A DNA stretch of 64,000 bases from Parabacteroides sp. FAFU027 (GCF_022808675.1 NZ_JAKZKV010000001.1:682001-746000), one strand, 5' to 3'. Positions 42,303 through 51,521 are shown, counted from the first letter of the stretch. Made by a program: numbers and translations. Notes: generated by a model from the sequence alone, not told the origin.

Positions 42303-43109
42303 ATGATTCGACTACTATCCCCACTGACACTTTTACTAGGACTTCTTGCTTTTGGTCCTGTAGCATATTCATCTACAAAAATCATTTTTAAATACAGCAA
42401 AGGACATAATTCCTGGAACAACCCAGGAATCTACGGAAATAGTGAGCAGATTGAATATACACAAACGAATGATAATAACTTTAGATTAACGCGTTTCTTT
42501 AGAGTTGCATGTTCTGCTGGCAAAAACGGCAGGACATTCACAAAAGACACAACCGAGTTTTCCACTAAAAAACATGCTATGCCAAATAAACATTACGTTA
42601 AAAACTGGCTTATTCAACTGAACACTCATAAAGAGAACTATAATGACGCATTTGTAAAACCATTATTGACAAAGCCTGATAAAAAAACAATTGCCTATGT
42701 GGCAAAATCAATAGATCAGGAACTTTTCTTTGACAAAGACTTCAAAAAAGAACGGAAAACCATAACTAAGAAAATCCAAACCTTTTACAGGCTCGATTCA
42801 TTTCTGATTCAAACAAAACCCAATATTGAAAACTCGTTTGTAGTTACTGATGTCTGGCATAATCTTAGAATAGAAGTGATTAATAACAATGACTCAACAA
42901 TATACCAAAGTCAATTTTGGGATCCATTCGGACAACCTATCTCACGATATGAACACTATAAATATAGAAACGAAATAAATATCATCAATCTTGAAGCAAA
43001 TATCTTTGCACGAGCTTTTCTTCCTAAAGGATCACTTACATTCAAAATACTTGACATCAACAACGTAAAACAAGAATACATCAAATGGTGCTTAAAAAAA
43101 TATTTTTAG
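42303..43109 (+). CDS. Secreted protein of unknown function, accessory
   Basis: A 268-residue protein with a Sec signal peptide (LLSPLTLLLGLLAFGPVAYS). The mature part is Lys/Asn-rich with no motif I know; strand-like stretches such as 'VTDVWHNLRIEVINNNDST' suggest a beta-rich fold. ATG 42303 is chosen over TTG 42291 because it leads straight into the signal. The gene is AT-rich and is bracketed by two copies of the hairpin-rich element, which makes recent acquisition likely. Confidence 0.65.
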   Translation: MIRLLSPLTLLLGLLAFGPVAYSSTKIIFKYSKGHNSWNNPGIYGNSEQIEYTQTNDNNFRLTRFFRVACSAGKNGRTFTKDTTEFSTKKHAMPNKHYVKNWLIQLNTHKENYNDAFVKPLLTKPDKKTIAYVAKSIDQELFFDKDFKKERKTITKKIQTFYRLDSFLIQTKPNIENSFVVTDVWHNLRIEVINNNDSTIYQSQFWDPFGQPISRYEHYKYRNEINIINLEANIFARAFLPKGSLTFKILDINNVKQEYIKWCLKKYF

Positions 43110-43121
43110 AGTCATAATCTT

Positions 43122-43352
43122 CCCTCGTTCGCGCGAGTTTACAGGGTAACTTCTGGCGCGGGTTTAGCGAAAGCGTAACCCGTGCCCAAAACAAAGACAG
43201 CTTGTAGCTGTCGTAAATTAATTATAAGTAGTGGACTGGTATTATTGAAAAACATAGACGGAGTAAATATTGCAGCTTACCTGACAATACCGCAGCTACA
43301 AGCTGCTCGAATTTCCAGCACGAGGTAGGCTGCGCTAAACCTCGCTAGAGGG
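43122..43352. repeat. Hairpin-rich element, copy 2 (231 bp)
   Basis: Begins 12 bases after the stop of the secreted-protein gene. It repeats copy 1 with only a handful of substitutions over the first 190 bases, then differs at the right end, which closes with CTCGCTAGAGGG. Same orientation as copy 1. The perfect hairpins are conserved. Confidence 0.8.
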
Positions 43353-43427
43353 GGATTAACCTGGATACTCAAATACCATAAATCAACTATTGGCAACACA
43401 CATAAAAACAAACACAATCAAACACTT

Positions 43428-44216
43428 ATGACTGAAACTAAATTATCTATTTCTGATTCTATGAAATCGGGCTTCCAACTATGGAAAAAGCACCTTCAAA
43501 AAATAATGGTTGTTGGGCTGATTGTTTATTTTCCTACTCAAATTTGTATTGAATTAATATCAGTCCTTTTCGAGAAGGTATTCTCCATTGAAGAAAACTT
43601 AAATAACCTAAGTCTGATAAACAATACGTACGATATGATAAGGTATTTAATCGGCTCTGTTGCTTTGCTCGGTATTTTAAATTTTATCACAAACAGACTG
43701 GAAAAAGAAGATGACGAAGAACAAAGTATTAAAGACATTATATTACATGGGCTAAGAAAATGGCCAACTTTTATAGGTGTCGGATTTATTGCTGGAATAA
43801 AAATCTTAAGTTATGCTCTTTTATTAATCGTTCCTGGAATATATAAATCTGTTCGTTTATCATTTATTGATTGTGAAGTTGCAACAAACGATGACAAAAC
43901 GATTGATTCATGTGATGCTAGTGAAAAATTGGTAGATAATCATTGGTGGAGAGTATTTGGCTTCTCATCCTTAATGTTTTTGCTTCAAGTATTATTGGAG
44001 CTTCTGTTTGTAATACCATTATTTTTGAATTCAGAATCCAATATTATGTCCTTGCTTCTTGGTGTAACAACCAAGTTATTAGAAACCTATTTCATTGTTG
44101 TTAGAGCAAACTATTATTTCAGACTAAAAAGACAAAAAGATCACGATAATATCACGACTGAAATCAAGGATGATTTTAATGAAACGCAACAAGGAACAGC
44201 TATGACGACTATATAA
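43428..44216 (+). CDS. Polytopic membrane protein of unknown function, accessory
   Basis: A 262-residue protein with about five or six membrane segments, for example 'IMVVGLIVYFPTQICIELI', 'MIRYLIGSVALLGILNFIT' and 'LSYALLLIVPGIYKSVRLSF'. The last one, with 'VPGIY...R..F', resembles the DUF975/YciC-like or GPDPase membrane-domain group seen in many bacteria. The C-terminus is polar. It is AT-rich and lies between hairpin-rich element copies 2 and 3. Function unknown. Confidence 0.65.
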   Translation: MTETKLSISDSMKSGFQLWKKHLQKIMVVGLIVYFPTQICIELISVLFEKVFSIEENLNNLSLINNTYDMIRYLIGSVALLGILNFITNRLEKEDDEEQSIKDIILHGLRKWPTFIGVGFIAGIKILSYALLLIVPGIYKSVRLSFIDCEVATNDDKTIDSCDASEKLVDNHWWRVFGFSSLMFLLQVLLELLFVIPLFLNSESNIMSLLLGVTTKLLETYFIVVRANYYFRLKRQKDHDNITTEIKDDFNETQQGTAMTTI

Positions 44217-44235
44217 AGAAAAAAACGACAGCCTG

Positions 44236-44274
44236 CCCTCGTTCGCGCGAGTTTGAATTGTAACTTTTGGTGCA
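44236..44274. repeat. Hairpin-rich element, truncated copy 3
   Basis: Carries only the left end of the element: CCCTCGTTCGCGCGAGTTT followed by a GTAACTTTTGG-like block. It begins 20 bases after the membrane-protein gene, the same relative place as copy 2 after its gene. Confidence 0.65.
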
Positions 44275-44359
44275 AGACGAATAAACGAAGAAAAACGAAT
44301 GACCGCGAACTCATTTCAACTGACCTTTTATAACCTTAGAAATAACCAATCTAATCACT

Positions 44360-46822
44360 ATGAGAACCAGAACATTAAGAAACAAATCAAACCACCGCAA
44401 TGCATCAAACAGGAATGCATTTCTTGCATTTATTTTGTGTGCTGCATCAATTATGATTTCATTGCGAACGAATGCACAAGACAGCACATTGAAAGTCCAT
44501 TACACTTTCGAAAAAGGAACCTACGCAGATAGTGTTACAGACAATTCCGGGAATGGATGCAATGGTGCATTGAAAAATGGTGCAACAGTAAGGAAAATAG
44601 GCCGTTTCAATATTCTGGATTTGGGGTCGGCAAACGGATACCTTGATATGGGGAAGAAGACGGGGACTATCATCAAATCCTTAAGTGATTTCTCTATTGC
44701 TCTAAATGTGTATGTGGATCAGGCTACGGATCTTAGTGCTTATGGTAATTTTATCTGGACATTTGCCAAATCCGATGATATGGCAAATACAGCTAATGGA
44801 AATATGTTTTTCTCTGCCAAAGAGACACGCTATGCCATTTCTCCAAACAATTGGTTAAGTGAAACAACGCTCACTTTATATAGTCCTTTGACTCAGGGAG
44901 CTTGGCAACATATCGCTTATACTCAATCAGGAAATACCGGAACGATCTATATCAATGGAATAGCATATTTATCAGGAACCATCCAGACTAAACCTTCAAC
45001 TTTGGGGGCCACCACAAGCAACTATTTAGGAAAATCCTGTTATGCAAGTGATGTGTATCTGCAGAAATCCATGCTGAATGACTTCCAACTTTATAGCCGG
45101 GCACTTACCGCTAAAGAAGTTGTCAGTTTGGCTTCCCAAAAAGCAGGATTAGACAGCGCCCTGGTGATTCAACAAATTGAGGATGCAAAATCCAACTTAA
45201 TATTGAGCGGATTAGATTCTGTCAAATCTAATCTAACCTTACCCACCTCAGGACAAAGCGGTGTGGTCATAACCTGGAGTTCGGACAATGTGAATGTCAT
45301 TTCAAAAACAGGAGTAGTTACCCGTCCTGCATCGGGAGCATCAATTGCAACAGTAAAACTGACGGCAACACTTTCAAAAAACGGATTTACTGCAACAAAA
45401 GAATTTATTGCATATGTCATTCCTTTCCTGTCCGATCGTTTAAGTGTAAAACAAGATTCTGCTAATCTGATCCTCTATGGAACCCTGAATGCTCTTAAAC
45501 AAAACCTGATCCTTCCGGTGAAAGGTTTTGAGGGGTCAACCATCACATGGAGCTCCAACAAACCCGACACCTTATCAAATACGGGCTCTATTCTGAATTA
45601 TTCTGCTAAAAATACCGGAAAGACTAAAGTAATACTGACCGCTACCCTATCGAAAGGAAGTGAATCAATCACCAAAACCTTCGAAGTATATATTGTCGAA
45701 GCAGATACTTACGCCGGGTATCTGTTTGTCTATTTTACAAATGGCTCAGAAGCCATCCATTTTGCCCTGAGCGATGATGGATATAATTATAAGGCATTAA
45801 ACAAAAACAATCCTGTGCTTAGTTCGTCTGCCATCAGTTCGTCGGGAGGAGTGCGCGATCCACACATTTTTCGAGGAGAAGACGGCAACTATTATATGGT
45901 AGCCACAGATATGGTCTCGGCATTGGGATGGGATTCAAACCGGGCTATGGTACTTCTGAAGTCATCCAATCTAACCGATTGGAAATCAAGCGTGGTTAAT
46001 ATCCCGAACACTTACCCTGAGTATAGTTCAGCCACTCAGGTTTGGGCTCCTCAAACGATCTATGATCCGACTGTAGGAAAATACATGATCTATTATGCTA
46101 TGCGTCTTGGGACCAACACTCAAAAAATATATTACGCGTATGCCAACTCTGACTTTACCAAATTAGAAGCAAGTCCTAAGGTATTGTACGAAAAACCCAA
46201 CACCGGAATTATTGACCCGGACATCATCCTCAAAGACGGAATCTATCATTTGTTTTTCAAAAATGAAATTAATGCATCGGGGCTGCAAAAGGCAATATCA
46301 AGCAACCTGACCGGAGGATATGCGATTGATAATAACGCTAATTTGGTTCAGGGTTTTGAAGGATCGTGTGTATTTAAACAATTCGATTCCAATACCTATA
46401 TCATGATGATAAATGGTTATGTCACCTCAACCAGTACTGATTTGGAGAATTTTTACGCTATTACCAAAACAGCATCCTATGATTTTTACCCTGTTCATGG
46501 AACGGTCATGCCGATTACAGTTGCAGAAAAACAAGCATTGAATGCTAAATGGGGAACTACCGGCATAGAATCAATCTCTGAAAAGAATGTTTTGGCTGTC
46601 TATCCCAATCCGGTAAAGGACATTCTTCACCTATCTATCAATGAAAACAACACGGAAATCACAGCAACAATTTACAATTTAACCGGAAAGGAACTGATTT
46701 CTAAAACAATCCAGGCCAATAAGGCACAAATTGACGTGTCCGGGTTGCCTTCCGGTATATATGTGATTTGTTGCAAAACGAAAGACAGAGTTTTGGGCTT
46801 TTCAAAGTTTATTGTATTGTAA
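44360..46822 (+). CDS. GH43-like glycoside hydrolase with LamG, Ig-like and T9SS domains
   Basis: An 820-residue exported protein. After a long signal region (ending near 'RTNAQDS', residue 40) comes a LamG/concanavalin-like domain (about 45-255), then two atrophied bacterial Ig domains (about 270-350 and 360-445; 'TITWSSNKPDTLS' is typical). A five-blade propeller of the GH43 type follows: 'GVRDPHIFRGEDGNYYMVAT' holds the base Asp and 'IIDPDIILKDGIYHLFF' another conserved Asp. The last 75 residues, 'AVYPNPVKDILHLS' to 'GFSKFIVL', are a type IX secretion sorting domain. It probably acts on arabinan or a related plant polymer at the cell surface. Confidence 0.85.
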   Translation: MRTRTLRNKSNHRNASNRNAFLAFILCAASIMISLRTNAQDSTLKVHYTFEKGTYADSVTDNSGNGCNGALKNGATVRKIGRFNILDLGSANGYLDMGKKTGTIIKSLSDFSIALNVYVDQATDLSAYGNFIWTFAKSDDMANTANGNMFFSAKETRYAISPNNWLSETTLTLYSPLTQGAWQHIAYTQSGNTGTIYINGIAYLSGTIQTKPSTLGATTSNYLGKSCYASDVYLQKSMLNDFQLYSRALTAKEVVSLASQKAGLDSALVIQQIEDAKSNLILSGLDSVKSNLTLPTSGQSGVVITWSSDNVNVISKTGVVTRPASGASIATVKLTATLSKNGFTATKEFIAYVIPFLSDRLSVKQDSANLILYGTLNALKQNLILPVKGFEGSTITWSSNKPDTLSNTGSILNYSAKNTGKTKVILTATLSKGSESITKTFEVYIVEADTYAGYLFVYFTNGSEAIHFALSDDGYNYKALNKNNPVLSSSAISSSGGVRDPHIFRGEDGNYYMVATDMVSALGWDSNRAMVLLKSSNLTDWKSSVVNIPNTYPEYSSATQVWAPQTIYDPTVGKYMIYYAMRLGTNTQKIYYAYANSDFTKLEASPKVLYEKPNTGIIDPDIILKDGIYHLFFKNEINASGLQKAISSNLTGGYAIDNNANLVQGFEGSCVFKQFDSNTYIMMINGYVTSTSTDLENFYAITKTASYDFYPVHGTVMPITVAEKQALNAKWGTTGIESISEKNVLAVYPNPVKDILHLSINENNTEITATIYNLTGKELISKTIQANKAQIDVSGLPSGIYVICCKTKDRVLGFSKFIVL

Positions 46823-47312
46823 ACGCCTCTCTGGCGTGAGTTGTAATGATGCACGTATCCCAGAGGTCTTAATTGAACGCAAAGAAAGACATCATTGAAT
46901 ATAAACACTTTGCACCTTAGTAACTTTGTGTTTAGTTTGACTTTTGGGATATCCCTCAGTAGTTGAGCGAAGCGTCTCGCTTCGTTCAAACTAAAAGCAA
47001 AGCTCCCGCTTTGCCAATAATCGGGAAGCAGGAGTTATATATTTTGATAAGACCAGAGGCTTTGTCCATTTAAGGTAAAGCTGGAGGCTTTGATTTTATA
47101 ACGACGAAGCCAGAGGCTGTCGCCGAACGGCCTACTACGGTGTTGTTATTGTTGATTGGGTTATTTACAGACTGCGGGCAACCTGAGAAATATGGCCTTT
47201 AACGACTTAGCTGATTATTGTGATGTAGAACTTTATGATGGTTGGGATGTAGAGAAATTGACTTAAGCTCACATTGATCGTATAATAGAGGTATAAAAAA
47301 AGAAAGAAAAAC
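46823..47312. repeat. Repeat-filled gap after the GH43 gene
   Basis: No gene is supported in these 490 bases. Visible are: a loose inverted pair of CGCAAAGAAAG and CTTTGCACCTTAG-type words (about 46877-46935); a hairpin GAGCGAAGCG/CGCTTCG near 46963-46985; GCAAAGC-tccc-GCTTTGC near 46997-47014; and three CCAGAGGCT-like words at 47053, 47080 and 47110. The block 46975-47019 recurs in decayed form at 47717-47763. Confidence 0.5.
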
Positions 47313-47663
47313 TTGAAGACAAATATTCCCCTCATAAAAAAATATCTCAGTGGTAAACCCTGGCAATATAGGCTAAAACTAGCAGACAGAGATATTTCGT
47401 CAAATTGGAGTAAATGGATATTAAACCCATCAGGTGAATATATTGAAACTGAAAACAGTGAGCCTGTCTTGATTTCAGAAATTGAGTGGATTGAAATAAA
47501 TCCCATTGAAAATAAAAAGATTGGCAGATTAGTCCCGGATAAAACAATCAACCATTCCTCTGAAATTTGTCAAATGTTGGACAACTTGAACATAGAATAT
47601 TGCGTTGATAATGGAATAGTAAAAATACCTACAAACAGGCTTCAATTTACGATTGAGAGTTAG
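47313..47663 (+). CDS. Small unknown protein, DUF6678-like
   Basis: A 116-residue cytosolic protein. The 'RDISSNWSKWILNPSGEYIETENSEP' region, cut short here, followed by 'ISEIEWIEINP' resembles the DUF6678 family, which I recall as small proteins of unknown role; some such families are immunity proteins. No ATG is available: the first codon in frame after the upstream stop that can start is TTG 47313. The gene is AT-rich and lies among repeats, so it may be a remnant of a longer locus. Confidence 0.45.
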   Translation: MKTNIPLIKKYLSGKPWQYRLKLADRDISSNWSKWILNPSGEYIETENSEPVLISEIEWIEINPIENKKIGRLVPDKTINHSSEICQMLDNLNIEYCVDNGIVKIPTNRLQFTIES

Positions 47664-47716
47664 GTACTAAACCGGTGGATTTGCCACTATGGATTGTAAG
47701 CAAAAGTTTAAGCATG

Positions 47717-47763
47717 CACCTCGCTTCGATCAAGCTAAAAGGAAAGCACCAGTTTTGTCAATA
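47717..47763. repeat. Decayed copy of the repeat at 46975-47019
   Basis: CCTCGCTTCGATCAAGCTAA and what follows matches the earlier block (CTCGCTTCGTTCAAACTAAA) at most positions over about 47 bases, in the same orientation. The two copies bracket the DUF6678-like gene. Confidence 0.5.
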
Positions 47764-47837
47764 TTTGAAGTTGCAGAAACTTTTCAGTTCATAGATAACC
47801 TGGCTACATTTACGTAAACATCAAATACAGCAGAATT

Positions 47838-48707
47838 ATGGTACCAACAATCCAAAAAGAAAAAGCTGAAATGTTCCTCAAATTTCATCTTGACGAAGAA
47901 ATTTTGGTTCTGTTAAACTCATGGGACGCCGGAAGTTCAAAGTTAATAGAAGCTTGTGGCTACAAGGCAATCGCTACAACCAGTATGGGAATAGCCGCTT
48001 CATTAGGTTACCCCGACTGCCAGATCATACAATTATCGGAAATGCTTCAGGTTATAACGGGAATCGTAAATGCGGTACAGGTTCCGGTATCAGTAGATAT
48101 TGAAGCCGGATACGGAAATAATCTGGATGAGATCATTGAGTCGGTTAAGAAAATCATTGCCACCGGTATAGTAGGGATAAACATCGAAGACAGCATCGAG
48201 TTAAGTCCTGTCCTAGTGGACGAAATGGAATTTTGTGAGCGGATATCGGCCATTCGCGCATTATCGGATTCACTGGGCTTTCATTTAGTAATCAATGCAA
48301 GAACTGACTCTTTTTATACTTCGTCAGGTTCGACACAGGAAAAACTGGCAGAATCCATAAGGCGTGGTAATAAATACCGGGAAGCAGGTGCCGACTGCAT
48401 ATTTGTACAGCCAGTATGGGAAAAAGAAATAATCCGAACACTGGTTAAGGAAATCAATGCGCCAATCAATATTCTATCAAACCCGACAATCGGGGCTGAG
48501 TTACCGCCTTCTGTACGTGAACTTCAGGATTTGGGTGTTGCCCGTTTAAGCATGGGGTCTGGTTTGATGAAAGCGACTTTGGCTTTAATCAAAAAAGTGG
48601 CTGACGAACTCTCCGAAAAAGGAACATACACCATTTTATCAGATACAATGACACCACGTACCGAAGCTGCATTAGCCTATAAAATGGCAATTGGGTTAAA
48701 CAAGTAA
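47838..48707 (+). CDS. Isocitrate lyase/PEP mutase superfamily protein
   Basis: A 289-residue TIM-barrel enzyme. Key features are 'LLNSWDAGSSKLIEACGYKAI' in part near residue 27, the metal-binding 'SVDIEAGYGN' near residue 85, 'GINIEDS' near 113 and 'INARTDSFY' near 150. The family includes PEP mutase, 2-methylisocitrate lyase and oxaloacetate hydrolases. The usual lyase Cys motif (KKCGH) is not seen, so the reaction is uncertain; many such single-gene homologues are carboxylate hydrolases or lyases of unknown substrate. No phosphonate genes are nearby. Confidence 0.8.
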   Translation: MVPTIQKEKAEMFLKFHLDEEILVLLNSWDAGSSKLIEACGYKAIATTSMGIAASLGYPDCQIIQLSEMLQVITGIVNAVQVPVSVDIEAGYGNNLDEIIESVKKIIATGIVGINIEDSIELSPVLVDEMEFCERISAIRALSDSLGFHLVINARTDSFYTSSGSTQEKLAESIRRGNKYREAGADCIFVQPVWEKEIIRTLVKEINAPINILSNPTIGAELPPSVRELQDLGVARLSMGSGLMKATLALIKKVADELSEKGTYTILSDTMTPRTEAALAYKMAIGLNK

Positions 48708-48717
48708 TGAACATTGA

Positions 48718-48737
48718 CCTCCAGCTAAAGCTGGAGG
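48718..48737. repeat. Perfect hairpin CCTCCAGCT/AGCTGGAGG
   Basis: Nine-base arms with a 2-base centre, 11 bases after the PEP mutase-like gene. No T-run follows. Related GCTGGAGGCTTT words occur at 47080-47091, so it is likely part of a repeat family rather than a true terminator. Confidence 0.5.
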
Positions 48738-49108
48738 CAATTCAAAGGTCCGGAGGATTTTAACACTGACAGCGTCATTGTAAATAAAAATCCAACAGAT
48801 ATGGAGTTTTAGGATGAGTCTCCCCCCTTGCCTGTTTTCTTCCAATCAATACCCGCCTTATAACTCAGTGCTGAGTACCAGACAGAGAATATATCATTCG
48901 AAATAAAGGGGATGGGTCTGGCGTTTTTGCTTCTTACTTCATACAACCGAAGAATCGATATTGAATTTTGAAAGCATCTATAACAAGAAATATTACAACA
49001 TCCCGTTTAAGAGAGATATGCTTTTTCCGGAATTCATTATCCGGTGACCACATAGTTTTACAGACAATGACCTGTTTGGGTTAAATCCCGAATCTACAAT
49101 TTACAGAA
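48738..49108. other. Intergenic stretch without supported gene
   Basis: A run of about 30 codons ending at 49056 reads like protein (for example YNKKYYNIPFKRDMLFPEF) but has no start and no recognised family, so it may be a gene remnant. Otherwise nothing is supported; no clear promoter for the signal peptidase gene was found. Confidence 0.3.
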
Positions 49109-50650
49109 ATGAACGAAGACAAACGAACAAAACATTTTCAACAACCGCTGAAACAATGGATTAAGTGCAGCGTGTGGAGTCTGATTTATATCCTATTTAT
49201 TGCCTGGGTTGGTAATTTCTGGTGGCTTTTGGGCTTGCCTGTAATTTTTGATGCCTTCATTACTCATTACATACCCTGGACTTGGTGGAAAAAATCGAAA
49301 AACAAGCATGTACGAACCATAATGGGGTGGTTTGATGCAATTGCATTTGCTTTGGTTGCTGTCTATTTTATCAATTCCTTTTTGTTTCAGAATTACCAGA
49401 TACCGAGCTCTTCGCTTGAGAAGTCTCTGTTGGTTGGGGATTTCCTGCTTGTCAGTAAGGCCAGTTACGGCCCACGTATACCCAATACCCCACTCTCCTT
49501 CCCATTGGCTCAGCACACCCTTCCGATACTCAATTGCAAATCGTTTATTGAAAATCCGCAATGGGACTACAAACGCCTGAAAGGGTTCGACAATATAAAA
49601 CGCAATGACATTGTGGTATTCAACTTTCCGACCGGAGATACGGTGGCTATAAACCGCCAGAATCCGGATTATTACACCAGTTGCTATGAAGAAGGGTTAG
49701 CTTTTATAAAAAACCAACTCCCCAACGTAACCCCAACAGCAGAACAATGTTTCCGGTATGGACGTGAGATAGTAAATGTAAATCCGGGAGTGTACGGAAA
49801 AATCGTTTACCGACCTGTTGACCGTCGTGAAAACTATGTCAAACGTTGTGTGGCAATTGCAGATGACTGGCTGACGATCAAAAACAATCAGGTGTATGTA
49901 AACAGCAAAAAACAGGAAAAGATTCCCGGAATACAGCTCAATTATTACATCCAGACAGATGGAACACCTCTGAATAACGAAACACTGGATAATCTTGGAG
50001 TTAGTGATGAAGACAGAATGATGCTGGATAATCCTCAAAATGTGAAACAGCTAAAAGCGCTAAATCTCAATCCGGGATTACCAGTATATCATTTTCCTTT
50101 AACACAGGATGGCTACCAGAAATTGCTTCATCAGAAAGGGGTAAAGCGACTGAAGGTTGAACCGGAAAACACTTCATGTCAGGCGCTGGTAGATCAAAAC
50201 CGGTCGATCGTAAAAAGAGACGGATTTACCCTGTCTGTAATCTGTCAAAATAGCGAGGTTTTCCCTCTGGGAATGAAGAAAACCTGGACAAGGGACAACT
50301 ACGGGCCTTTATGGATCCCTAAACGGGGTATGCGCTTAGTGCTGAACCGGTACAACCTTCCGATTTACGAACGAATCATCCGCGTATATGAGCACAATAA
50401 ACTGGAAGTGAAAAACGGCGTATTTTACATTAACGATAAAGCGACAACTACCTACCGCTTTAAAATGGATTACTACTGGATGATGGGAGACAATCGTCAT
50501 AATTCAGCCGATTCCCGTTACTGGGGTTTTGTTCCGGAAGATCATATCGTGGGCCGTCCGTTATTCGTATGGTTATCTCTAGACAAAGACAAAGGCTGGT
50601 TTAGTGGCAAGATTCGCTGGAACAGGTTTTTCAAAAGTGCGGAGAGATAA
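49109..50650 (+). CDS. lepB: Signal peptidase I, long Bacteroidota type
   Basis: A 513-residue inner-membrane protease, longer than the about 320-residue E. coli enzyme, as is usual in Bacteroidota. Two membrane segments precede the catalytic part. The nucleophile is the Ser in 'YQIPSSSLEKSLLVGD' near residue 100; the general base is the Lys in 'ENYVKRCVAIADDW' near residue 242; and box E is 'MMGDNRHNSADSRYWGFVPE' near residue 455. The insert between boxes accounts for the extra length. It removes Sec signal peptides from exported proteins such as those encoded here. Confidence 0.92.
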   Translation: MNEDKRTKHFQQPLKQWIKCSVWSLIYILFIAWVGNFWWLLGLPVIFDAFITHYIPWTWWKKSKNKHVRTIMGWFDAIAFALVAVYFINSFLFQNYQIPSSSLEKSLLVGDFLLVSKASYGPRIPNTPLSFPLAQHTLPILNCKSFIENPQWDYKRLKGFDNIKRNDIVVFNFPTGDTVAINRQNPDYYTSCYEEGLAFIKNQLPNVTPTAEQCFRYGREIVNVNPGVYGKIVYRPVDRRENYVKRCVAIADDWLTIKNNQVYVNSKKQEKIPGIQLNYYIQTDGTPLNNETLDNLGVSDEDRMMLDNPQNVKQLKALNLNPGLPVYHFPLTQDGYQKLLHQKGVKRLKVEPENTSCQALVDQNRSIVKRDGFTLSVICQNSEVFPLGMKKTWTRDNYGPLWIPKRGMRLVLNRYNLPIYERIIRVYEHNKLEVKNGVFYINDKATTTYRFKMDYYWMMGDNRHNSADSRYWGFVPEDHIVGRPLFVWLSLDKDKGWFSGKIRWNRFFKSAER

Positions 50651-50770
50651 ACTCCTTTCTCTATCCTACATACTTTTTTTCCGAAACAATGGACAGATAA
50701 AGTAATAAATATGGCTCTATAACGGTTTGTATGGATAGTATTATCTTAGTCTGGAACTACCTAATTGTTT

Positions 50771-50901
50771 AGCCACGAATCCACGAATAAGAAAGTATCT
50801 TTACTTTTCCAGTTTTGGAAAAGCATTTGTGATATTCGATATATATTTATTCAATATTTCAGCAAGTTAGCCTCTCTATATTCATTCGTGCATTCGTGGC
50901 T
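50771..50901. repeat. Terminal-inverted-repeat element, AGCCACGAAT family, copy 2
   Basis: The 18-base ends at 50771-50788 and 50884-50901 are inverted copies with one mismatch. The 131-bp element contains a truncated CTTTTCC/GGAAAAG palindrome at 50814-50833. Related to 22659-22775. Confidence 0.65.
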
Positions 50902-50945
50902 TACTATTTTGATTTATATCCTGTTTCACTGAATAATTACACGAA

Positions 50946-50970
50946 ACTTAGGAAAATATTTTTCCTAAGT
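50946..50970. repeat. Perfect hairpin ACTTAGGAAAA/TTTTCCTAAGT
   Basis: Eleven-base arms with a 3-base loop in the 428-base gap before the GNAT gene. A smaller CACTAT/ATAGTG dyad follows at about 50985-51001. No clear promoter was recognised between them and the GNAT start. Confidence 0.5.
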
Positions 50971-51078
50971 AATAGAGTTACCCACACTATTCGTTATAGT
51001 GCCATAAATATGGTCAACAAACGATCGTTTTCATAGTTTTCAAATAGAAAAAAACATATACTGACAAATAAACGAACT

Positions 51079-51363
51079 ATGGTAAAAATAGAACAGGAAG
51101 AAAATGGCAAAAAAGGTAGATTTGTCATTTACGAAAATGAACAGTTTGCAGGGGAAATGACCTATACATGGACAGATGATACAAAAATCAAAATAGACCA
51201 TACAGGTATCGGAGATGCCTTTGGTGGAAAAGGGTATGGTAAACAACTGGTAATGAAAGCGGTTGAATTTGCCAGGGAAAAAGGAATTAAAATCGTCCCG
51301 GTATGTCCGTTTGTCAAAGCGACTTTTGAGAGGGATGAAAACATCCGGGATGTGAGGGGGTAG
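51079..51363 (+). CDS. Small GNAT-like N-acetyltransferase (YjdJ type)
   Basis: A 94-residue protein of the short GNAT-like group. 'GDAFGGKGYGKQLVMKAVEFA' in part contains the acetyl-CoA pyrophosphate loop (Q/R-x2-G-x-G/A variant GGKGYG), and 'KIVPVCPFVKATFERDEN' is the typical C-terminal motif. Substrates of this group are mostly unknown. It follows a repeat-rich gap and precedes a gene remnant; it is probably monocistronic. Confidence 0.85.
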   Translation: MVKIEQEENGKKGRFVIYENEQFAGEMTYTWTDDTKIKIDHTGIGDAFGGKGYGKQLVMKAVEFAREKGIKIVPVCPFVKATFERDENIRDVRG

Positions 51364-51368
51364 ACTAA

Positions 51369-51521
51369 ATACTGCATCAGGTTAAAAACCCCGATGCTAC
51401 ATTATCGGTCATACCTACGGCATTTGCATACAAGCATCCCACCGACCACATCAATGTCAGTGTAACGAATGAAGTCACCACTAAATATCCTCAATCTTTC
51501 CTGCAAATTGACCGGGAGTAA
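51369..51521 (+). pseudogene. C-terminal remnant of an unidentified protein
   Basis: Directly after the GNAT gene a reading frame stays open for 50 codons and reads like a folded protein end: 'VIPTAFAYKHPTDHINVSV' in part, to 'QSFLQIDRE' and a TAA at 519-521. There is no start codon and the frame is closed at its 5' side by TAA at 51366-51368. This looks like a gene truncated by deletion. I could not name the family. Confidence 0.4.

Noticed and set aside
41933-44274. True integron gene cassettes with attC sites
   Set aside because: Only copy 1 has a GTTAGGC core-like word, copy 2 reads GGTAGGC, no matching left core is convincing and no integron integrase is in the window. Kept only as a cassette-like layout.
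44299-44532. 77-residue ORF overlapping the GH43 start
   Set aside because: It is out of frame with the GH43 signal peptide region and has no protein-like features.
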